DNA of 64,000 nucleotides from Aquanectria penicillioides (Eukaryota; Ascomycota; Sordariomycetes; Hypocreales; Nectriaceae). Within the stretch, counting starts at the first letter, position 1. The number at the start of each line of letters is the position of its first letter. Made by a program: the position numbers and the translations under genes. Positions 24,844 through 37,356 of this stretch are shown in pieces. Location: assembly GCA_003415625.1 (NCBI GenBank), contig PYIU01000004.1, positions 2,418,001 through 2,482,000 of the forward strand. Direction: 5' to 3'. Under the pieces are notes generated by a model. The model was given only the letters and a program-made list of their open reading frames with translations. It made no database searches and was not told the DNA's origin.

Positions 24844-27800
24844 CCTAAATGCACCCTCAATGGAATCAAGACTGCCAAGAATCAGCTACGAACGCAAAAA
24901 TTCATCAACACACCTACGTGGATTGGCCAGAAAAGAGCTTCGAGATGACGTATGGAACGCGAAGTGTCCTGTAATCCAACCTTGTCTCGGGTTTATAGAT
25001 CACATCTGATTCTTTACTTGCCAATTCTGCCTCAGGAACTAGGAATGAGATCGGCCGAGGTAGGAAGCCTAGTCGAGGAATGGTTCTGCAATAAGTTAGT
25101 TAATATTCTCACGACTAGCTCGTCATCTCCTTACTGTTGCGACGTAACGGTAATTCGTAGGCGCGGTTTCTAAAAGCTTCACTGAAGTGAAGCAAATCGA
25201 GAAAGTGAATGTATCGTAGTGCCCCTGCACGTTTCTTGTTGAGCCCAGATTCGCTATCGCTCGGACAGCGTTGCATGATTTTATCCACCGTCTTCCTAAT
25301 GAGGTTGCTAAGTCTTATGCCAACAACACACGTAGTAGTGACTGTGGCTATATGCAACAGGCATTTAGGTCTATGGCATGGGCTAATTTCTGGAGGAGTT
25401 TCTTACACCCCATGAAGGCACGCTTAGTACGTGGAATGCGCCTCAACATCAACTCATCGAACAAAACGCAACCTCCTCATCAGATTGAGGCTTTCCAACG
25501 GCCCAGTCAGCCTCGCCTTGGGGAAATCCGCCCAATACCTCCCTGACGAGTGTACTCGGGTCAGGCTTTTGTTCTTTTTCGACCGGCTTTGCCTCATTTG
25601 GCTCATATCCAATTACCTTTTCCATGGCTTGATGGCTGAGGGATAGTTTAGTAGCTATGTGTGGAGGAGAATATTTTTGGTGAAGGGAGAGATTTGGGAG
25701 ATAGTGTCCAGAATCCCTGCTTTGACAGGGTAAAGTTCAGCTGGTCAAGTAAATAATCTATAACTGAGTCGGCTGCAGCACGAACAGAAGAAAATGCATT
25801 TGAATGGGTTGAGAATGGCCAAAATAATTTGAAGCAGGTCAGAGGTCGTTGACATAGGTCAAAATAGATTGAAAAATGCCAAACTAATTGGAGTCAATTA
25901 AAGAAAGTTGATTGTAGTTGAAATAGGCCAAAACTGATCAAGAAAACCAATTCTTCAAGGATGGCTAAGCCAATATGCACCTCTAGACACCGACGAGGGG
26001 GCGAGAAGATTCCAAACGTTTGCAATTGTCCCACTCCCAAGTTAACTTCTGGGTCCTGCATAACCCCCTTGGTAAGGAAGGGCGGTCCCCAACTCAGAGA
26101 CACCAACCAGCATACCAACAGGGCGTATTTTTAATGTAACATTTTATTGTCCTACTAGCGTTTCCCGTACTATCTTCTTTGCTATCTATATAAGCCCAAT
26201 AAGGTAATTCAATAAATCGGTTCCGCACGACCAACTTTACGTACAATAACGTCCTAATTCATGGAGGAATAGGGGGCGGGCTCAGTTGACAATGTGCAAA
26301 TTCAATTCCAAATCCAATGTATAAGCTAGTATAGACTTTATAGAATTACAGGGCGAGCATGGGGAAGAACATAACCAGAAGCACAATATAGTAGTTTTCC
26401 GAGACTGGCCAAGATTTCGCCGCTCCCTGGGAAGCTGGACGATCCAGGGATAAATGCTCACCATGTTCTCTAGCCTCTAGAAACGTAGTTCAACACTCTA
26501 ACTCTTGTTAATATCAATCCTCACAACAGGGTGGAAACCCCTTCGTCCGATCAAGCTACCCCTCTTACCTTACTCATTTATCAAAACCGCTACTGTTCAG
26601 ACTCTCGCAGTTGTTGTCAAAGACACTCAAGTTGACAGAGTCGTAAGTCAGAGAGGTACCGGCATGCGTAAACAGGCTCTGGCGCGTGCCCTGCCGATCC
26701 CGATAGGGTCTTGTCATGGGTCATTGTATTGTCATAGGTTGTGACACTTGTCGCCTTCTGTATATGCCAAGGGATGCGGAAAATAAATAAACAGTGTCTT
26801 GTGCACGCCGATTTGGATCGAGTTTGCTAATTTAATTCAACTCGATATTGACCGCAGCGCTGATCCGCTGTGACATCACCATTTGCTTCGCCCATCTTCG
26901 ACGTGGTGCCTGAAGCCTCCAACCATTTCAGAAGGAGCCCATTGCCCCGATGTGCTGCTAAATTCCGCGGCGCCACGTCACAGCCGCCTGCTACGTTATG
27001 CAAATCAGCCCGCCTCGATTATGGTGTGCGTTATGCTTATTCCCAGGCTGAGCGCCTCAAGTACAGCCACAATCACAATGCACAGGGTCCAAATCGGCAG
27101 CGAACGAGCAACCACGAAGATGAGCCGACGAGATATCCCGCTTCAGCCGGCTCGATGTCAGATGCAAGGTCAGCATTTCGGAGATTTGACCCATGTGGCA
27201 GAAATGTCAGCTTGACGCTCGCACGCCGATAGGTACTGCTGTCTGAAGGAGTGGCTTGTTGTCCACCGTGTAAGCCTTGCCCAGCCTTATGGGTGCTCAG
27301 AGTGGCAAATATAGAGCTGCTCGTAACCTTCTCTCCACAGCACAGATCTAGATGCTGTTGGCTCGCAAAAGTCCCGCGATTATCCCCATGTTTTGTTGGT
27401 TGTGTTGTCGCCGGCTCCTCCGCAAGCTCCACACCCTCTATTGGTTAGGCATCCCCTCAGCCCTACTTTTGCGAGGGGCGGCATGCGGCAGTTTTTTTTG
27501 TTCCTTTTTCCCTCGGGCTCCATTTGATGCTGGGCTGACGTATGATCATTGCAGGGGTATATGTTGACAACTGCTGAAAGCCTAACTAGGAACTTTCGGA
27601 CTTTGGCTCTACTGCAAGACCGATACTCAAGGCCATTCGCATTTCTGTAACTTGATAGGTCCAGCTCCCTGTGCGCAATTGAGCCGCATTTAGAGTTATG
27701 CACCTGTGTAACTCGACACTATATGGTCATTTTAGGTATCATTGCGCTTCCAAGCGCTAGAACACAAAAACGGTGCCGCGTGCTTAATTGGCATGTTTCG

Positions 27801-29581
27801 TCATGGGGGTCCGAATCGCGTGTTCTATGCATCATCGGTTGGGTTCCACGGAACCAACGCCCAATAACATGGTCAGGAAAATGGCACAATTGAGAATGAG
27901 ATTGGCCAATTTACCCGATAAGTTGGATGTAGAATAGAACATCCTGTCTATTAGACTGGTCATAAATGTCACCTTGCAATGATGAGTCCAGTACAGGCTG
28001 TGCCGAAAAGCGACACGTCTGAAGCTCGTGATGATTTAGACTCTGAATGCAACAGATATATTACAGAGTCCTAGACATCCTTTGTCGAAGGTTATCCGCC
28101 AGACCGAAGATTGTATGATATCATAGTACGATAGAAGTAGTTCTCTGACTCGTATAGGGAAATTATTTGCTTCTTTCCATGTGATTGGATTGCTTTGAGG
28201 CAAACTTGGAGCTAACAGGAGGGTAGGACATGAATTCGGCGATTGCAGTTCATGTTCGCCGACCACCCGGCTCAACAGCATTTGCATTAGAGCCGTTTGG
28301 GAGCTCAGGTAAACCAAGAATATGCATGGGCGAATTGTGGGCTGCATTTTAGAATGCGAACTGTTGCTCTGCTTCACAAAGAGCATGTGAACTAGCGATA
28401 ATAACCATTCAATCTGAGACGCCGAATTTCTTCTGCGTTCGTACAATTAATCTATAAAATTGCTAGGATACTGGGGATCCCTTGCTTCCCTGAACGCCTG
28501 CAGCGGTAGTTCGCAAGAAAATTTGTTTCCCCGACCGTCGAAGGTGCAGGAAACTCCACTGTCGTTGGCGATCAGTGCATGTACGAGCTCGGCCTGCATG
28601 GCGAGCAGCCACGAACTTGACTCGGATGCACAAAAGGTCCCGCTGCAGATGAGAATTCGTGAGCAGAAAGATACGTCGCGTGTTTTCTAAAGATAGCGGC
28701 GGTGAAATTCCGTCACTTGGACTCCGCTGTGATGAAGGGTGGTGGCAGTGTTGGTTCCGAAGCGAGAAATATAGCAAAGACCCTGGCCCCTGCTTTGGGC
28801 TAAAATACCTCTCAACATAGCTTGCCTGATTCTTCCAAAGTGCCCAATTTTTTTTTATTTTTTAGACGCGATCTACACTGCCCATGGGAACTGTGAGGTG
28901 TCAGAGGGAATGGCTGTTTCGAAGCTGACGCGAAGGAGTCATCGCTGGAAGCGAGCTGCATTTTCATACCAGGTAGACCCTTGAATCTGATATCGGACCT
29001 GGGACAGCCTTTTGGTGTTTGAATGTTTGCAGAGCTACCAAATTGCTCTGAAGAACCCTAAATTATACGCGCTTTTCTTTTTGGGCACCATGGAATGAAA
29101 GAAAAGGACGTCACCCAGGGTGGGTGTGATGCTCACTTCCTTATCTCACATGCCTACGGAGCTGATCCTTACTGTGTAGACTGCGTTGGACACAATATTC
29201 GAGGGCTGATAAGCTTATCGGACCTCCTGGATTGCAGCATTGCATCCTTAACTCTATGCTAGTGCCCCATGATATCTCAAAGTGAACAACCATATCCACG
29301 GGGAGGACAACTTCTAGCATCGTCAAATGTGGGACCATTGAATGTCTCTGATTATCGCTTGCAAGACAACCCGCTCAACTCTGATTTCTGCCTCATGGAT
29401 CAGGCCCAAATAAACCCCTATTCAATTGCGTAACTAAAATGCTCATGGCCTCTCGACTAACATTGTGTGATTATCACCACATTTGAAAAGCCACACCGAG
29501 GACTACGGCTGAGTGGCCGCTCGCCTGCAGCTTCTTATTCTGGGAAACGCTCTTCCTAAAGAGGAATAATCCCAAGGCAAT
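24844..29581. other. 4.7-kb gene-poor region
   Basis: Only short frames occur here. A 91-codon frame (25271-25546) and an opposing one (25115-25357) look slightly protein-like but match nothing I know and could be a decayed mobile element. From 25.6 to 26.5 kb the DNA is AT-rich with a degenerate repeat array. No terminal inverted repeats or target-site duplications were found by eye. The last part (28.8-29.5 kb) is unremarkable and probably contains the promoter of the phosphoesterase. Confidence 0.35.
25808..25945. repeat. degenerate short-repeat array (GGCCAAAA-like)
   Basis: Related blocks AATGGCCAAAATAATTTGA, ATAGGTCAAAATAGATTGA, AATGCCAAACTAATTGGA and ATAGGCCAAAACTGATCAA recur at irregular spacing (about 25-50 bp). 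They look like diverged tandem copies of a motif of about 20 bp. Confidence 0.45.
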
Positions 29582-30439
29582 ATGTTGAGGTCGCAGCAGG
29601 GGCCGCCAGGAGGTCAAGTCCAAATTCTCTCCGATCTCCACCTCGAGCTTGGGCAACAATATTCATCGTATTCGTTTCCCGTGTCGGCGCCGTACCTGCT
29701 TTTGGGTGGTGACACAGGCCGGCTGATTGACTACGAAGAATACAAGGGTTTCCTTGAAGCACAAGTGGTTCGTTACGCAAAGGTTTTCCTGATATTGGGA
29801 AATCATGAATTTCATGGCCTAGACTACGAAACTGGGCTTGAAATGGCCAAGCGTCTCACAACGGAGCCTTCTCTATCAGATATCCTTGTCCTGTTAGACA
29901 AAACACGGTGGGATGATCCTAGTTCTGAATTGACAGTCCTTGGGTGCACACTCTGGTCTGCAATCCCTGACGAGGTTATTGACGTTGTTACATCCAAGGT
30001 TAGCGACTACAAACATATTGACGGTTGGACCGCTGCAAAACACAACCAAATCCATGCCGAAGAAATTGTCTGGCTTCGAGATCAGGTTGCGCAATTATTT
30101 TCTAGCGGCAGTAAATCAAAAAGATTGCTTTTAGTTGCGACACACCACGCTCCATGCTTTGAAGGTACTTCTCGCCCAGAGCAGTCAAATAATCCATGGA
30201 CCCCTGCTTTCGCAACCGATTTATTGAACGAACAAAGTTGGAGCATGGTCAATACGTGGGTTTTTGGTCATACTCACTATTCGACCGACTTTAAGCGAGA
30301 AGGAATTAGGGTCGTGGCTAATCAGCGGGGCTATGTCTATCCTACCAATGGCCAGCAGGGAGGCGGTGATGCACTTCCACCAAGAAAGAAAAGCGGGCAA
30401 AAGTTTAAAGATGATATGGTTATTACTTTGAAATCATAA
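29582..30439 (+). CDS. calcineurin-like metallophosphoesterase
   Basis: An intronless 285-aa protein with all metal-binding blocks of the calcineurin-like phosphoesterase fold in order: SDLHLE (residues about 17-22), GGDTG (about 42), GNHEF (about 71), THHAPC (about 182) and GHTH (about 227). Members hydrolyse phosphomono- or phosphodiesters with a two-metal centre. The missing signal peptide suggests the cytosol or nucleus, and the Lys-rich tail PPRKKSGQKFK could be a nuclear signal. The substrate is unknown; related stand-alone fungal proteins are annotated simply as Ser/Thr phosphatase-like. The start is taken just upstream of the first block, with no in-frame ATG closer. It is the only clear enzyme gene in the gene-poor stretch. 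Confidence 0.9.
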   Translation: MLRSQQGPPGGQVQILSDLHLELGQQYSSYSFPVSAPYLLLGGDTGRLIDYEEYKGFLEAQVVRYAKVFLILGNHEFHGLDYETGLEMAKRLTTEPSLSDILVLLDKTRWDDPSSELTVLGCTLWSAIPDEVIDVVTSKVSDYKHIDGWTAAKHNQIHAEEIVWLRDQVAQLFSSGSKSKRLLLVATHHAPCFEGTSRPEQSNNPWTPAFATDLLNEQSWSMVNTWVFGHTHYSTDFKREGIRVVANQRGYVYPTNGQQGGGDALPPRKKSGQKFKDDMVITLKS

Positions 30440-30901
30440 CTGCAAACTTAAGCCATGCGATCGGGTTGTGCACTTGTGGCGGAAATGGGGGGTTATTTCG
30501 CGTGCTAAGCATGTGTGAACGGGTTGCACGCATGCATGGTAGCTCGGCTGGCGATGCACCCCCCCAAAATGACAGGAAGCTAAATGCATCAGATGGGAGG
30601 GCAACGACGCCACATATAATTTTTGAAATTAGGGTCGCATCTAGGACATGTACGCGCTTGAACTCTGAGTCTGCGCAATTTTTGCGATATTAGGTTCACC
30701 ATGTCACCGAAATGAGAACAAGGAGAGTAGAGTTCTAGTGACAAAACGAAACCATATAATTTCATGTAATGCAATGCAGCTATCAACGAAAGCAAAACTA
30801 TCTTATGATGGAATCCCAACCCGAGCGTGTAATTTTAACCATGCGCGTATCCTAGAGTCTCGTATGTTTGTAGAAGACAACCATGTCATGAGATGTATAG
30901 C
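30440..30901. other. convergent 3' intergenic region
   Basis: The phosphoesterase and secreted-protein genes converge here. AT-rich, no supported feature. Confidence 0.4.
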
Positions 30902-31594
30902 TTAGGAAGAAGGAGGACTTGTTGTGAGTGATAGAATCACCTGCCCAGCCGTATCGTCGCCAGTTGAGTTCCACTTCAGAGAGTATACCCCGGCAGTGTC
31001 GGATGGCACCGCATACCATAGTGTCTCAACACCGCCACTACTTCCTGTCACATAGACAAAAGTGCCGTACAGGCCGAAGCCACCGGAAATGATGTCTGTT
31101 GCGTTGCGGGAGGTGGTGTTGACAAGGCCAACCGAATGCGAAGATGACGCTTCGCCCGGCACGAAGAATGACAACTCAGACCAGGATGGAAGCTTTTTGG
31201 AATCCGAGAAGCCGGTAGTATTGGGAGAGCCCGTGAATACACCGTCCGAAGTGGCTGTGACTGGAGGGTGTCAGCTTATTCAGGTACACATATAATGGTG
31301 CGGGTGGGGACTTGCAAATCACGGGAGCCGCCTCGGCTTGACCGAGGAGTTGGTATTCACCAAGGTATGCCGTCTCTACATACATATGAATTAGACGAGT
31401 CTATCCCATATGCATAGACTCACGAGAGATTACTCACTTCCGGTCGAGAACAAGGGAATTCCGCCAATATTGTCACCGTACGCGTATATCTGGAAGGGAT
31501 CCTCGGGGGTTGCCCTTCCTGCATGGCCTGATGCCCTGACAGGCGGGCCAATGAAGAAGGCGACAAGGGAAAGAAAATCAATAATAATATGCAT
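30902..31594 (-). CDS. small secreted protein with a GC-AG intron
   Basis: Three exons (31594-31438, 31375-31316, 31260-30902) give 191 aa. A hydrophobic N-terminus (IIIDFLSLVAFFIGP) is a signal peptide. The mature part starts around PFQIYAYGDNIGGIPLFSTG and is rich in Gly, Ser and Thr, with N-glycosylation sequons (NTT, NAT, NST) and aromatic beta-strand-like segments. It resembles a family of small secreted ascomycete proteins of unknown function that I recall from other filamentous fungi. The second intron (31315-31261, 55 nt) begins GCAAGT. Using it keeps the frame and restores PVIFTATSDG, whereas the nearby GTGATT donor breaks the frame. A role at the cell surface or in host or substrate contact is only a guess. 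Confidence 0.8.
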
Positions 31595-32803
31595 GTTTGA
31601 CGAAATAGTCAGCGTTCAGGAGCGAAGAGATAGCAAGCAATATTGGTTGGGTTGAGATAGGAAGGCCGAGGCTCTCATGGCGAGTTGCCGCACGCAGGTT
31701 TTGAGTTTCGATGGTTCTGAGCCCCTCTGTCTCTTGGGGTTTACGATATGAAAAAGATTCTTACTCTTGGACGAGAAGAACTCGACGCTTAAAAGCCGTT
31801 TGAGTCGGGCTTGAAACACGCAAAAATGGCCATCATCGTGACCCCGAGGACGCGTCCTGGCCGCGTCACCACACGATACAATTCTCTTCAATCCGGCAAG
31901 TTGAAGAGAACCGTGGAGAATCACCGGCAGTAAGCCTCGTTGCATGCATCGAGGTTTGCCCCATTTGCCCCAGATGCCAAATGTGACCCTAACGGCCCGC
32001 ATGGCTCTGCAATGCTCTGCAGCGGTCTCTGCAGCGGCCTCTGCAGCGGAGCGCAGCGATGCACCGCGCGAGCACCCAACAATGCAGAGTTGTGGAGCTG
32101 GCGTTGGTAGTTGGGAGGTGGATGCTGGTCAGGGTTCAAAGATAGGAATATCCTTGGAGAAATCGAATCAGAGCACCCTCGCATATCGCGACCTTGGCGA
32201 AGATCAGCCCCCCACATGGAGCAAAGCCCTGTCGGCATCAGCCTCAGCTACACGCTGGCATGCAGCCGCGAAATCTCGGCCTCTCTAGATCACTGTGGTC
32301 GAGGTCTTGTGCTCAGGCCGTCCTGGCCTTCTCACGTCATTGAGAATCTGCCGGCAGCGTTTTGCCCAAAGACGTACGATTGGCGATGGATCTTGGGGAA
32401 CACAAAGGGGTGGGTCCCGCGTTTGCATACGCTCGAAACGTCGTAATTGGTTTATACCGCCGCCCCCGTTGTAAGTATGTTTTTTTTTTTCAACGAAGCT
32501 GTCATAGGCTGCAGCTGGTCAGCCTGCAGATGACAGGATCGGGATACGAGTATTCTTGGGTACAGAGCGGAATACACTGCCTTCAACGGATCGTTCTGTA
32601 AATAGACAAGCCCATAGACCGGCGATTCATTCATTAAGGCTCTGTCTTCACTCGGGGAAAAAAAAAAAAAGACAGCAACCATCAATCCGAGACTCTCGTT
32701 GTCCCTCAGCAAAGTTTCCTTCTTCTTTTGCTTCTGCTTCTCAGTCTCCTTTCTCCCCCATTAATACCTTCTGTCGCTTTTGTACTACTCTCCAAGTTGC
32801 TTA
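31595..32803. promoter_or_regulatory. divergent promoter, secreted protein / laccase
   Basis: Two secreted-protein genes diverge from this spacer. It contains three 12-bp tandem units CTCTGCAGCGGN (32015-32050), followed by an AGCGCAGCG stretch, and A/T-rich runs close to the laccase start (about 32480 and 32660). Confidence 0.45.
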
Positions 32804-34612
32804 ATGATAAATATGCGTTCGCTACTGTCGCTTCTTGTTCTGGCTGGGTCCCTGGTCTCGGCAGCTCCCGGACTTGGTTTCCCAAGAAAGGCGCCCCCAG
32901 TCCTGGTACCACGTGCGAATTCTTCCGCATGTGCTGGAAACACAGCCTCAACCCGTTCTGAGTGGTGTCAGTATTCCATCGACACCGATTGGAGCAAGGA
33001 GTCCGTCGATACTGGAAAGACCAGAGAGTATTGGCTGGAACTCACCGACGTCGTCGTGTCCCCCGATGGATATGAGCGCGTAGCCATGGCCGTCAATGGC
33101 CAGATCCCCGGCCCTACCATCTTCGCCGATTGGGGAGACACGGTCAAGGTTCACGTCACCAATTCGCTGACGACGTCCTTGAACGGCACAAGCATCCACT
33201 GGCACGGCATTCGCCAGAACCACACCTTTCAAGAAGATGGAACTTCTGCCATTAGCCAATGTCCCCTTGCCGTTGGTGAGACGCAAACGTATACCTGGAA
33301 GGCTGAGCAATACGGCTCTTCATGGTATCACTCCCACTTTGCCCTTCAGGCTTGGGAGGGCGTCTTTGGCGGCATCATCATCAACGGCCCAGCCTCCGCG
33401 AACTACGACGAGGATCTCGGAGTGCTTTTCCTGAACGATTGGGGTCACCAGACTGTCGATGAGCTCCATCATCGTGCCGCCACCGGAGGCCCCCCTCCTA
33501 CTGACACTGGCCTCATCAACGGAACCAACATCTGGATTGACCCCGACACCAATGCCACAACCGGCGAGCGATTCACCCAGCAATTCGAGGCTGGAAAATC
33601 CTACCGCCTGAGACTTGTCGGAGCCGCCATTGACACCCACTTCAAGTTCTCTATTGACAGCCACACTCTCAAGGTCATCGCTGCCGATCTTGTTCCCGTT
33701 GAGCCCTTTGTGGTCGACTCTGTTCACGTCGGAATGGGTAAGCAAAATCTCCGAGTACCCCTTGTCTTACAAACAAACCTCTAACTGTTATTTTTATTTT
33801 TTTTAGGCCAGAGATACGATGTCATTGTCGAGGCTAACCAAGCCGATGTGGCGGACAACTTCTGGATGCGCGCCATCCCCCAGTCTGCCTGCAGCGCAGA
33901 AAACGGCCAAGCAGACAACATTAGGGGAATTATTTACTACGGAGACGAGCCCTCTACTCCTACAACTGAGCCGCAAGACACTATTGACAGCTGCACGGAT
34001 AACACACTCTCTCTTGTTCCTGTCGTGGCTCACAAGGTCGACAAGGCTACCTGGACCACCGTGGAGAGCGCCTCAGTCGCCCCGAACTCGGCTGGACTCT
34101 TCAAGTGGTACCTCAACACCACCACCATGATTGTGAACTGGAAGACCCCGACGATTCAGTACGTGCTGGACGGAGTCACCGAGTACGAAGCAGACGATGC
34201 GGTGTTTGTGCTGGAATCTGCCAACCAATGGGTGTACTTCATCATCGAAACCACCGCCACCATCCCGCACCCGATCCATCTCCACGGCCATGACTTTTAC
34301 ATCCTTGCCCAGGGCTCTGGCGACTACACCGAAGGCACCACGCTCAATGTGGAGAACCCGCCGCGCCGAGATACAGCCCTGCTCCCCAGCGGCGGCTACA
34401 TCGTCATGGCCTGGAAGACCGACAACCCTGGCGCTTGGCTCATGCACTGTCACATTGGCTGGCACATGTCCGAAGGATTCGCCGTGCAGTTCCTCGAGAG
34501 GGAGAGCGAGATTCCTGCAATCACAGATGAGGCGACGGTTGACAGCATGTGCTCGACCTGGGGTACTTTCCAGGACGCAAACGGCATCGTGCAGTGGGAT
34601 TCCGGCATCTAA
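32804..34612 (+). CDS. extracellular asco-laccase (multicopper oxidase)
   Basis: Two exons (32804-33737, 33807-34612) give 579 aa. An N-terminal signal peptide ending near LVSA precedes three cupredoxin domains. Copper motifs are HWHG, WYHSHF, HPIHLHGHDF and HCHIGWHMSEGF, so all ten His and the type 1 Cys are present. The residue at the type 1 axial position is Phe, which family knowledge links to higher redox potential. The protein ends exactly in DSGI, the C-terminal plug of ascomycete laccases that enters the active-site channel. It oxidises phenolics with reduction of oxygen to water outside the cell; pigment formation, lignin-phenol turnover and detoxification are all possible. The start could also be the second Met at 32813. 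Codon use is normal and no lesion was seen. Confidence 0.95.
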
Positions 34613-35504
34613 TGCACGCTAACACATGACTTGCTGTTGTTACATTTTGACGATTTTCAAAGCGTTGTTGGAGTATTTGGGCAAGAATGACTTTTCTTCT
34701 GCTTATTTCTTTTTTCTTTTTTCACATGTACATATTGCGATGACTTACGGGATGGGTTTTGTTTTATTTGCTTGAGTTCCTGAGGATTCTTCTCTCATTA
34801 CTTACACGTCTTGTTTTACTGTTTTTTTCTTTTTCTTTTTTGCTGAGCTTTCTAGAGTCGGGCTCAGAAGGGGAACCAACACAGGTAGTGGTAATGTAGT
34901 ATAAAGTACATGACGAATTTCCTAAAAGATCTTTGATCGAGATTACGGCTGTGGCCCATTCCAGATTGGATACTTCTCCACAATGATTGGAGCGCACCAT
35001 GGTGAATCTGATTAGTACCGACCTGTCAGAAGAGCCTTACCGGGCTGGCCAATAGAGACTCAACGAGGCGAAGATAATGCAACCACGGGAGGCAACCCTG
35101 TCGCAATAGTGGAACCACATAAGCAGGCAGATCTGCGGAATGTGGGCGGTGGATGCCGCGGGGTCAGCCCACAGCCTCCCCAGGGAATCAGTCATGATAT
35201 CCACTTCACGAGATGGTGTTGGATACGCACTTCCGCACAGCGTCGCACAGCGTTGCAACGCTTGTCTTGGTAGCATCTTCCACGCGTCAATGTGTGGGGC
35301 TCGAAGGCCATGCTCTTTCTACGCTTGATTTACAAGGGCCGGGTGGACAAGCAAAGGCTGACATTGTCAGCTTCAATCAGCTCGACTTCGAAGGATGCAT
35401 GCATGCAACAGGGCGGTGAACTCGTGGATCAGGTTTGCAGCTTGGTTTCATGCGAGTTCGTTATATTTATCCTGTTTTGAAGACCTTTTTGATGCCCAAT
35501 GCGC
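34613..35504. other. convergent 3' intergenic region
   Basis: This lies between the laccase and SSADH stop codons. The laccase 3' flank is T-rich (34690-34850), likely holding polyadenylation signals. No gene supported. Confidence 0.4.
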
Positions 35505-37356
35505 CTATAGGTAAGATCGATGGGCCACATGGACGTTGCCCGTTACCACGGTCTTGGTCTGCAGGTAGTCCTCGATGCCGTACTTGCTTCCTTCACGACC
35601 CAGCCCGGACTGCTTGATTCCTCCAAATCTACATAAAGAAAACGTCGTTATCAGGGGATTTGCTCGCATATAGAAGAATAGTGGGGAGGGGAACAGGGTA
35701 TCGGGGTCAACTTACGGAGCAGCGGCGTCAGAAATGACACCCGTGTTAACGGCGACCATTCCGAACTGCAACGTTTCAGTGCAACGAGCAGCCCGGTTGA
35801 GGTCCTGGGTGAAGATGTACGATGCCAATCCAACGTCGCACTTGTTGGCGGCTTCAATTACCTCCTCTTCAGTATCGAAGCAGAAAATCGGCGCCACGGG
35901 GCCGAAGATCTCCTCTGTTACAAACCTCATGTTTGTGCTCACATTGGTGAGAACTGTCGGCTCAAAGAAGTTGGGACCTGGGAACAGCACCCAATTAGTC
36001 TCCAAATCCAAGATCTCTCACTCGATTACCGAGGTAGATGATCGTGCTCGCATTCGCGTGTTGGGCATTGAACTTACCGAGGTCGGTTCGCCTCTTTCCT
36101 CCAATCTCCACTTTGGCGCCAAGGTTGACGGCATCCTCGACCAACCCAGCGACCCGTTCTGCGGCCGCGGAGGTGACCAGAGGGCCATGGGTGACCTTGT
36201 CGTCGAATCCATGTCCAACTTGAAAGCGGCTGACTGCATCCTTCAGCTTGCTGATGAACTCGTTGAAGATTCCCTTTTGGACGAAGATGCGGTTGGAGCA
36301 GACGCAGGTCTGTCCAGATGACTTGAACTTGCTTACAATGGCACCATACAGGGCAAGGTCAAGGTTGGCATCGTCGAAGACGATGAATGGAGCGTTTCCG
36401 CCAAGCTCGAGACTGAGCTTCTTGAGGGTATCACTAGATTGGTTCATAAGGATCTTTCCAACTCTGGTAGAACCGGTGAAGGAGATCTTCTTGACAATGC
36501 TTGAGTCGCAGAGCGTCTTTCCGATTGCCGGGGTGTTGTTGAGAGCGGAAACGATGTTCACAACTCCAGGGGGGACACCAGCCTTCTCGCCGAGGATTGC
36601 AAGCGCAGTCGCGGAGAATGGAGTCTCGCCAGCAGTCTTAACGACGACTGTGCAACCGGCAGCCAATGCAGGCGCGAGCTTTCGAGTAACCATGGCGGCA
36701 GGGAAGTTCCACCTATGCATCGCATCGTCTTGAATCAGCAACCAAACAGCTTTCGAGGACCAAACTGCATAGGCAATTGGTCGAAAAAGCGGACTTACGG
36801 CGTGATGAGGCCACAGACGCCGACAGGCTCCTTCAAAACGGAGGTTCGGAATCCAGGCGCGCTGTGTGGGATAATGTCGCCATAAATTCGAGCAGCCTCC
36901 TCGGCATACCACTCGAGGAAGCTGGCAGCAAAAACAACCTCGCCAACTGCATCAGCCTTGGCCTTGCCGTTCTCCCAGGTAATGAGAGTAGCAAGATCTT
37001 CCTTGTTCTCCATTATAAGATCGTACCAGCGACGAAGAATGCGGGCGCGCTCACGGCCGGTGCGCGAGCGCCAGCCAGGAAGCGCAACGGCGGCGGCGTG
37101 AATGGCCTTCTCAGCATCTTCAGGAGTGGACTCTGGGCAAGAGCCGATCAAAGCACCGGAAGCGGGATCTGAATGAGAGAGAGAACCCCACAGTTACTAT
37201 ACATGCCCTGAATGGTTGTGGGAGCTCAAAGGATTCAAGGTTCTCACCAGTGACATCGAATCTCTGACCCGACACGGACTCAACCCACTCGCTGTTGATG
37301 TAGTTCAACCCTACGAAGAGGGAGGAATCCTTTAGCTGAGGGGTGAAAGTCGACAT
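35505..37356 (-). CDS. succinate-semialdehyde dehydrogenase
   Basis: Five exons (37356-37248, 37168-36799, 36712-36078, 35977-35716, 35628-35505) sum to exactly 500 codons (499 aa). It is an aldehyde dehydrogenase of the SSADH/GabD branch, completing the GABA shunt by oxidising succinate semialdehyde to succinate with NAD(P)+. Key parts are the cofactor fold (CGLITPWNFP, then GSTRVGKIL), the catalytic Glu in [12 protein letters not shown] and the catalytic Cys in [13 protein letters not shown], whose second Cys is typical of SSADH. The end [20 protein letters not shown] matches the conserved family C-terminus. There is no clear mitochondrial presequence, so the enzyme may be cytosolic. It is divergent, 949 bp away, from an amine oxidase that could feed the same pathway. 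Confidence 0.95.

Noticed and set aside
25115..25546. Possible transposase or reverse-transcriptase remnant
   Set aside because: The two opposed frames show no recognisable catalytic motif, and no terminal repeats or target duplication were seen.
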